Shown piece after piece: positions 59,102-64,000 of a stretch of DNA of 64,000 nt. Origin of the DNA: a virus; IMG/VR virus record IMGVR_UViG_3300034103_001746, positions 85,533 through 149,532 of that record. One strand, given 5' to 3'. A program made the position numbers and the translations under genes. Within the stretch, counting starts at the first letter, position 1, and every line of letters begins with the position of its first letter. The notes under the pieces are model-generated. The model saw nothing but the letters and a program-made list of their open reading frames with translations, had not been told where the DNA came from and ran no database searches.

Positions 59102-59994
59102 ATGTCACCAATGACTCTACCTTGAGACGTTCTTCGTGCAAAACCTTTTCTAACGAGATAGGGTTCGATGCTATTCTCAATGGTATCTATAGCGATTCCG
59201 GTCATGGACGATATAGACTTAAGACCTAAAGCACTTCCTCTCGACTTCTTTAATACACTAATATACATTCTATCATATATATCTAGACCATTTTTATCTA
59301 TACCTTGAATATTAAAGATCTTATCAATATCATTTTCTTCTGGATGACAAGACTTATAATTTCTATACCATTGAAGTCTCGCGTTAAGAATACGCGGAGT
59401 TCCTTTGCTTCTTTTTGCTATTTCCAATAGATCATCTTCTGAAACAATTAGTCCCAACTTCTCGGCGTTTGACCCTGCTAGTTTAGCAAGTTCATCGTCT
59501 TGATAAAAGGACAGATGCTCTTTAATTTGAAAACGGTCATAAAATGGCTGACTTAATGATCCACCACTAGTTGTTGCTCCCACAACAGTAAACATTGGTA
59601 GATCTATTGTTTCTGGCTTATCTTCTACACTTATACTGAGAACAAAATCTTCCATAACTGGATATAGAAATTCTTCCACTAACTTTGGTAGTCTATGGAT
59701 TTCATCAATAAATAATACTGATCTTGGAGCTATGCTCATTAAATATGGCAATATACTCTTAACATTACGAATATTAGCCGCATTAGTGGTATATAAATTA
59801 ACGTTAAGTTCGTTTGCTATAGCACTCGCTATTGTTGTTTTACCAAGGCCGGGAGGCCCGTCAATTAAAACATGGGGCATCACCGCCTCTGTGTTTTTAC
59901 ACCCGGTCACAGAGACTCTCAGACGCTCTATAACGTCACTTTGGCCGATCACATCATCAAAGGTGGTAGGTCGCAAGTTGTTTTTCATAATCAT
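59098..59994 (-). CDS. ruvB: RuvB-like Holliday junction helicase
   Basis: A 298-residue AAA+ motor: GPPGLGKTT (46-54), FIDEIHRL (Asp97/Glu98 Walker B), GATTSGGSLSQPFYDRF (sensor and arginine-finger region) and a winged-helix C-terminus with GLKSISSMTG and EPYLVRKGFARRTSQGR. It is shorter than bacterial RuvB (~330-340). It should drive branch migration in phage recombination. The neighbouring gene supplies a RuvA domain III-like partner. Confidence 0.92.
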   Translation of the reverse strand: MIMKNNLRPTTFDDVIGQSDVIERLRVSVTGCKNTEAVMPHVLIDGPPGLGKTTIASAIANELNVNLYTTNAANIRNVKSILPYLMSIAPRSVLFIDEIHRLPKLVEEFLYPVMEDFVLSISVEDKPETIDLPMFTVVGATTSGGSLSQPFYDRFQIKEHLSFYQDDELAKLAGSNAEKLGLIVSEDDLLEIAKRSKGTPRILNARLQWYRNYKSCHPEENDIDKIFNIQGIDKNGLDIYDRMYISVLKKSRGSALGLKSISSMTGIAIDTIENSIEPYLVRKGFARRTSQGRVIGDI

Positions 59995-60419
59995 CCTCCA
60001 AATAGTACAAGTGTATTTTTTACCAATTTACCACAATCTAGTTCTGGATTCTTAGAGTAGCTATCTTTTAGTAGTTTCTCGGCTTCGTCTTTGTCAAATC
60101 CATATCCAACTAAAATTTTGATCGATTTTTCTAATAGATAAGAAGGAATTGATTTATCGTCATTATCTATAGCAGATGACTTTGTGACCTCTTTTCTCTT
60201 TGTAGTTTTTGAGACTGAAGAAGCATAAGTGATCTTTATTGTCTTGATTCTTTTGGGTTTGAATACTAGCGCACAATCACATACAACCTTAAAATTTTTT
60301 GTTTGGGTTTCTTTTAAGGATAACCAATGATGATATCCACAATCTTTATTTGGACAAGCATACTTAATATGCAAATCAATATCAATCGGTTTCTGGTTTT
60401 TCAGCGTTTTTGTTTTCAT
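59991..60419 (-). CDS. Zinc ribbon plus RuvA domain III-like protein
   Basis: A 142-residue protein. Residues ~20-50 hold a zinc ribbon (ACPNKDC, VVCDCA). A linker (60-90) leads to a three-helix end (92-141: PSYLLEKSIKILVGYGF, DEAEKLLKDSY) resembling the mobile domain III of RuvA, the part that touches RuvB. It overlaps ruvB by four bases. The OB-fold and HhH parts of RuvA are absent. It may recruit or regulate RuvB by a zinc-ribbon DNA contact. Confidence 0.78.
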   Translation of the reverse strand: MKTKTLKNQKPIDIDLHIKYACPNKDCGYHHWLSLKETQTKNFKVVCDCALVFKPKRIKTIKITYASSVSKTTKRKEVTKSSAIDNDDKSIPSYLLEKSIKILVGYGFDKDEAEKLLKDSYSKNPELDCGKLVKNTLVLFGG

Positions 60420-60804
60420 CTTTTATCCAAAATACAAAATCGTTTGAGTTTTCATCAAATGCTGTTTCTACCAAGCCCTTATTTACTAGAGTATTTAGTA
60501 AATTACTAATCATTCTGTCATTAAGGGACTGAATCATATCGAAATATATTATATCAGAAACTAAATATCTAGTCTCATTGGTTTTTTTATTTTTTTGTTT
60601 TTTTAATAAACTTTTAGCTATAATCATTGATTCATCATGAGATAAGATGCTATTAAATTCGTCTTCATCTTCTGGTTTAATATCGTCTAATAAATTATCT
60701 ATCTCATTATTTTCATCACTATGTCCAAAATTATTGAATACCATAGCTCTTGTTTTATCAACAAATTCACCTATATTTTTAATCACATACCATTCTTCAT
60801 TCAT
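60382..60804 (-). CDS. Hypothetical protein with winged-helix-like end
   Basis: A 140-residue protein. The C-terminal half (SDIIYFDMIQSLNDRMISNLL, then TLVNKGLVETAFDE) has the look of a winged helix; the first half is acidic. It overlaps the RuvA-III gene by 38 bases. A DNA-binding adapter for RuvB is possible; no motif confirms it. Confidence 0.6.
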   Translation of the reverse strand: MNEEWYVIKNIGEFVDKTRAMVFNNFGHSDENNEIDNLLDDIKPEDEDEFNSILSHDESMIIAKSLLKKQKNKKTNETRYLVSDIIYFDMIQSLNDRMISNLLNTLVNKGLVETAFDENSNDFVFWIKDENKNAEKPETD

Positions 60805-60812
60805 ATTTCACC

Positions 60813-61235
60813 TTAGTTTAGGATATCGAATAATCCTTTATAGTATATTGGTTGACCAACAAAATGTTTAGCATGGGCCTGTAAATGTAATTTATATTCA
60901 ATATTTATTGGATCATTAATAAAATATTTCTTTTTCCATACTTGCTGACCGTCATAATTGGACCCCAAATACTGGAAAGAACTATCCTTTCCAGCATTGG
61001 GATTCCAACTATTCACAGGAACACTAAACACAGGAAAGCCAGGAATATTATTTATTAATGGTACAGATGGTATCTGACTCCAGTCTATATCACTAAACAT
61101 ATCTGTTAACCATTTTGATAATGGATTGTCAGCAGATACATTAAACTTAAAATAATAATAAGGATTGGCGGATGGATGATCATAATCATATTGATCATCG
61201 TCATATTCATCCTCACCATCATAATCTTCATACAT
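60813..61235 (-). CDS. Acidic N-terminus hypothetical protein
   Basis: A 140-residue protein starting with a Tyr/Asp/Glu-rich run (YEDYDGEDEYDDDQYDYD) and a Pro/Asn/Trp-rich body. The tRNA-like element lies just upstream, followed by a AAAGGAAG ribosome site. No family recognised. The acidic run resembles the C-terminus of rIIB nearby. Confidence 0.65.
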   Translation of the reverse strand: MYEDYDGEDEYDDDQYDYDHPSANPYYYFKFNVSADNPLSKWLTDMFSDIDWSQIPSVPLINNIPGFPVFSVPVNSWNPNAGKDSSFQYLGSNYDGQQVWKKKYFINDPINIEYKLHLQAHAKHFVGQPIYYKGLFDILN

Positions 61236-61250
61236 AATACTTCCTTTAAA

Positions 61251-61305
61251 AAGTGGTGATGGAATCGAACCATCCTTTAACTAGTATCCGCCCAGCGGCC
61301 CACTT
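61251..61305 (-). ncRNA. 55-nt tRNA-like element (possible remnant or terminator)
   Basis: On the minus strand a T-arm (GATGG-TTCGATT-CCATC) is followed by ACCACTT and T residues. The 5' side AAGTGGG pairs with ACCACTT in six of seven positions, giving a closed acceptor-like stem. Only 24 bases remain between it and the T-arm, holding CCGC-TGG-GCGG, so there is no room for a normal D-arm plus anticodon arm. Read another way it is a large branched hairpin followed by five T residues, i.e. a terminator. It lies between the rIIB-like and acidic protein genes. Confidence 0.4.
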
Positions 61306-61316
61306 TCTTCCAACGA

Positions 61317-62177
61317 TCAATACTGATCGTCGTAATCCTCGTCATCATAATCTACATCTTCAGACTCATCATCAAACTGATCCCAGTATGATTCATCAAG
61401 ATCATAATTATCTTCATCATAATCTTCATCTTCATCGTAACTAAAATCAGATGAATACAGAGGCTTGAGCAATTCGCCTTGATACTCTCCGACTACTTCA
61501 TATCGGCAAGTACGAAGTTTCTCACAATTACAATCACTTGGAACACTTACAACATCACGCGGATTAATCTTGACAATCACAATACGGTCGCCAGATTCTA
61601 CAGACCCATAACCGGCCACATAATTCAATGCTCCAGCATGAAGTCCATCAGAGCATCCTCTTGCACGATCATCGTCAACTTTTGCTCGCTGCATTTTAAC
61701 AACTTGACCAACACTATTATCAAACGTTCCACGATACTTATCCTTAAAATCACCCCTAACTGCCTTATAGGCCAGAAAGTGACCATCCTCAGTAATTGGC
61801 AGATGTTCATGCTCAAGGAAATCATAAAGTTCCTTCTGACTCTGCATACTAGGATTTTCCATAAGATTATGAAGGAAATTAGTAAGAGGCTGAAAAGGTA
61901 GACCCTTACTCATAAACTCCAGAATACGCTTGCTAATACTACCATGAACAACTTCACCCTCATAAGTAACCTGACCATTCTTGATTTCAACAAGACCATC
62001 ACTAAATGTAGCAATAGCCTTTTCCACATCAACAATTTCTAGCAACTCATCAGCGGTTGCTGTTGGCAAACGCTCAACAATCATCTTGTAATTGATATGA
62101 TCTGGCAAAACCTGGTAACTCTTGTTATTAAGAACAAGCGTCAAATTACCATCAACAAACATAAACGGAACAGACAT
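61317..62177 (-). CDS. rIIB: rIIB-like protein
   Basis: A 286-residue protein with the rIIB pattern: HLPITEDGHFLAYKAVRGDFKD, a later DDDRARGCSDGLHAGALNYV and IVIVKINPRDVVSVPSDCNCEKLRTCRYEVVG (shown in parts). The end is a long Asp/Glu/Tyr-rich tail (DEDEDYDEDNYD). Together with rIIA it is a T4-type membrane-associated pair linked to phage exclusion and growth control. It lies 32 bases from rIIA. Confidence 0.86.
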   Translation of the reverse strand: MSVPFMFVDGNLTLVLNNKSYQVLPDHINYKMIVERLPTATADELLEIVDVEKAIATFSDGLVEIKNGQVTYEGEVVHGSISKRILEFMSKGLPFQPLTNFLHNLMENPSMQSQKELYDFLEHEHLPITEDGHFLAYKAVRGDFKDKYRGTFDNSVGQVVKMQRAKVDDDRARGCSDGLHAGALNYVAGYGSVESGDRIVIVKINPRDVVSVPSDCNCEKLRTCRYEVVGEYQGELLKPLYSSDFSYDEDEDYDEDNYDLDESYWDQFDDESEDVDYDDEDYDDQY

Positions 62178-62209
62178 AATTAAACTCCTTAGTGTTACTT
62201 ACCTGTGAA

Positions 62210-64000
62210 TTACTTAATCAAACTACTCAACTGAATCTTGAACAGATCAACGCTATCACTATCCATTTGACCAAACCAATCCTTGTTATTATCAGTATAA
62301 TAACTAGAACGAGAGCCAAGACCAGAGATAGGATTTTTATTGGTCAAATCTCTAATCGTACCACTGACTTGATTCGTTCCCATAATGTACTTGATCATCG
62401 GATTCTTGTCAATAGCGTCTTTAATCATTTTCTTAACTTCAGACGCTTTTGGCAATTGATACTTAGTCTTAGTCTGTGACTTTATAATCTTAATATACTT
62501 ATCACTATCTGTCTTATAGACACGATCTTCAATCATATCAATTAGCCTATGATACTCTATATTAGTAGTACGAATATTTTCACTATCAATCTTATCAATA
62601 CCAATCGTTTGTAGAATAGTATTCATATGATCAAAATACGCTTCCTTAGTAAATTTTGTAATATCATACTTAAATCTATGAATAGTATCGGCAAAAAATT
62701 CTGTAATCAAGTAATAATTGACAGCATCAACCATATCTTGATTTTTGATAAACTTAGCATAGTCCAAACCAAAAATATTCAACATATGATATGCGAATTG
62801 ATGCAAGACTGTGCCGTGATTATAGTATCTATAATTATTAGAGGTATCATTTTCATGAAATTGCTCCCGACAGTATTCCACCAGATCGTTATAAGATATG
62901 ACGCTATCAAAACGACTCTTAATTTTCTTTAGACTATCCATAAAGAAGTCATTAAATGGAATCATATTGTATCCATCATCTGACATTTTCTTTACAAGAC
63001 TACTCTTGATAGCATAAATCTTAGTATTTCCAAACATATCTTTGATTAGATTCTTCATTGAAGCATCATTAATCATAATATTTAGTTCGGAAATCATAGG
63101 TAGATTTTCATTATCATTACTCTTATAGCGAGTAATAGGAATATATACAATATCTTCACTATCACTAAAATCATCAAGTTCAGTCTGTGTTAGTGTCTTT
63201 AGATATTTAGCATCATTATATTGATTAGTAATGTTACCGCTATCCTTAGATGCACCATAGATAAAGAATACATCTTGGTCGCTAACACTACCCTGACTAC
63301 TTCTTGTGCTTTTCTTTCTTGGAGTATTGCTTTGGCTAAGGTGCTTATAATCAGAAACCTTGAGAATATTATGCTGACCAACATCCTCAATAAGTTGATC
63401 AAAACCTTCACTACTCTGAGTGTGATCCTTAGTATCAAGCATCATATAACCAAAACAATCATTTTGATTACAATACTTGGTAACGATCTTTTTGGCTGTT
63501 TCTTCGCTCTTAACATCACACACAAAGAAAGCGATCTTGCCATTTTTCTTGGCACTATAGTAGTAGCCATAGCCCTTACCAGTTAGTGTTTCATTATGGA
63601 TTTTATCCGTAAGAGCCACCAATCTGCGTGACCTATAGCCAGAACTCCTATAGTTAAAAACATACAGACTCTTTCCAGCAGGAATTTTATATTCCAGATC
63701 ATTACCAGAATTAATAGAATGACTCTTGCCCTTTCTATCTGTCCACGAAGCACCCACTCCCCATCCACCAGCAAGTTCATTCAGTGTATAATATGTTGTA
63801 ATTGCTTCAACTTTAGTTTTGGCATCAGCAATCTTTTGAGTAAACATACTCTTGAGTTCAGTAAAAATCTCCTGAGTCTTTTCTCTCAGACTTTTCTTGA
63901 CTTGCTTGGTATACTGCAATCCTTCTCTTGAAACATCCATTTCAAGTTCACCAATACCAAAATCCAACTCAAGATAAAGACCAGAATTGATAATTTCATG
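62210..64000 (-). CDS. rIIA: rIIA-like protein, 5' partial
   Basis: At least 597 residues; the frame is open to the window edge (upstream codons spell SGLYLELDFGIGELEMD), so the start is outside; the TTG at 63967 is internal. It has a GHKL/Hsp90-like boundary motif (GELEMDVSREGLQYT), typical of rIIA, followed by long helical regions. In T4 it works with rIIB at the membrane. The visible part lacks the ATP-binding N-box, which would lie upstream. Confidence 0.84.
   Translation of the reverse strand, partial: HEIINSGLYLELDFGIGELEMDVSREGLQYTKQVKKSLREKTQEIFTELKSMFTQKIADAKTKVEAITTYYTLNELAGGWGVGASWTDRKGKSHSINSGNDLEYKIPAGKSLYVFNYRSSGYRSRRLVALTDKIHNETLTGKGYGYYYSAKKNGKIAFFVCDVKSEETAKKIVTKYCNQNDCFGYMMLDTKDHTQSSEGFDQLIEDVGQHNILKVSDYKHLSQSNTPRKKSTRSSQGSVSDQDVFFIYGASKDSGNITNQYNDAKYLKTLTQTELDDFSDSEDIVYIPITRYKSNDNENLPMISELNIMINDASMKNLIKDMFGNTKIYAIKSSLVKKMSDDGYNMIPFNDFFMDSLKKIKSRFDSVISYNDLVEYCREQFHENDTSNNYRYYNHGTVLHQFAYHMLNIFGLDYAKFIKNQDMVDAVNYYLITEFFADTIHRFKYDITKFTKEAYFDHMNTILQTIGIDKIDSENIRTTNIEYHRLIDMIEDRVYKTDSDKYIKIIKSQTKTKYQLPKASEVKKMIKDAIDKNPMIKYIMGTNQVSGTIRDLTNKNPISGLGSRSSYYTDNNKDWFGQMDSDSVDLFKIQLSSLIK

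Noticed and set aside
59098-59994. Clamp-loader (DnaX-like) ATPase
   Set aside because: The winged-helix end with EPYL and RTSQGR is specific to RuvB, and there is no clamp-loader collar domain.
1-64000. Standard tRNA genes, CRISPR arrays, insertion sequences, integrase
   Set aside because: No complete cloverleaf, no regularly spaced repeat-spacer units, no transposase or integrase motifs were seen. The only tRNA-like piece is at 61251-61305.

Overview
The window is a 64 kb stretch of an AT-rich genome (about one third G+C by eye) that reads as part of a large tailed bacteriophage. Genes are packed with stop/start overlaps, almost all on the minus strand (only two plus-strand genes, at the left edge). 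The gene set is viral: split DNA polymerase III alpha, DnaB helicase, primase, SSB, RecA, dNMP kinase, dCMP deaminase, ribonucleotide reductase, a gp55-like sigma factor, rIIA/rIIB, a holin-like protein and head-type Clp protease. No terminase, major capsid or portal gene is recognised, so the main virion block lies outside the window or is too diverged to see. A Tat-exported DUF1552 protein and a TonB-like protein with a YfaP/DUF2135-like domain are typical of Planctomycetota and similar phyla, so a planctomycete host is my best inference; it is not proven.

Layout (coordinates left to right, transcription mostly right to left). 1-4.3 kb: a huge Cys-rich plus-strand protein cut by the window edge, then a small zinc-cluster protein. 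4.3-7.1 kb: membrane protein, zinc ribbon, putative annealing protein, putative homing-type endonuclease. 7.1-13.1 kb: a run of glycosyltransferase-like genes ending close to an SSB terminator. 13.1-29.9 kb: replication, recombination and nucleotide metabolism (SSB, DnaE C-half, DEDDh exonuclease, DnaE N-half, RecB-like nuclease, dNMP kinase, primase, helicase, Vsr-like nuclease, RecA, HNH nuclease, PhoH, class II ribonucleotide reductase). 29.9-34.9 kb: nucleotide-sugar and methyltransferase island. 34.9-45.8 kb: dCMP deaminase, an Asn/Gly repeat protein, two papain-like proteins (one without the catalytic Cys), many small membrane proteins including a holin candidate, and DUF1552. 46-51.7 kb: structural/late-type genes (ClpP-like protease, sigma factor, ferritin-fold protein, conserved phage Cys/basic motifs). 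51.7-58.4 kb: glycosyltransferase, GMP reductase, SET, deoxyribosyltransferase-like and macro-domain proteins, exported serine protease, actin-like ATPase. 58.4-64 kb: exported thioredoxin, RuvB with a RuvA-domain-III-like partner, and rIIB/rIIA.

The phage would run much of its own replisome and recombination, feed dNTP synthesis, redirect transcription with its own sigma factor, and carry unusually many surface-sugar, exported and NAD/ADP-ribose-related genes. Most unusual are the split polymerase with a proofreading exonuclease gene between its halves, the active/inactive papain pair, the RuvB/RuvA-III pair, the Tat-exported DUF1552 protein, and a 55-nt tRNA-like element. Three promoters with exactly 16-bp spacing (one matching the sigma-70 consensus perfectly) and two clear intrinsic terminators are visible.
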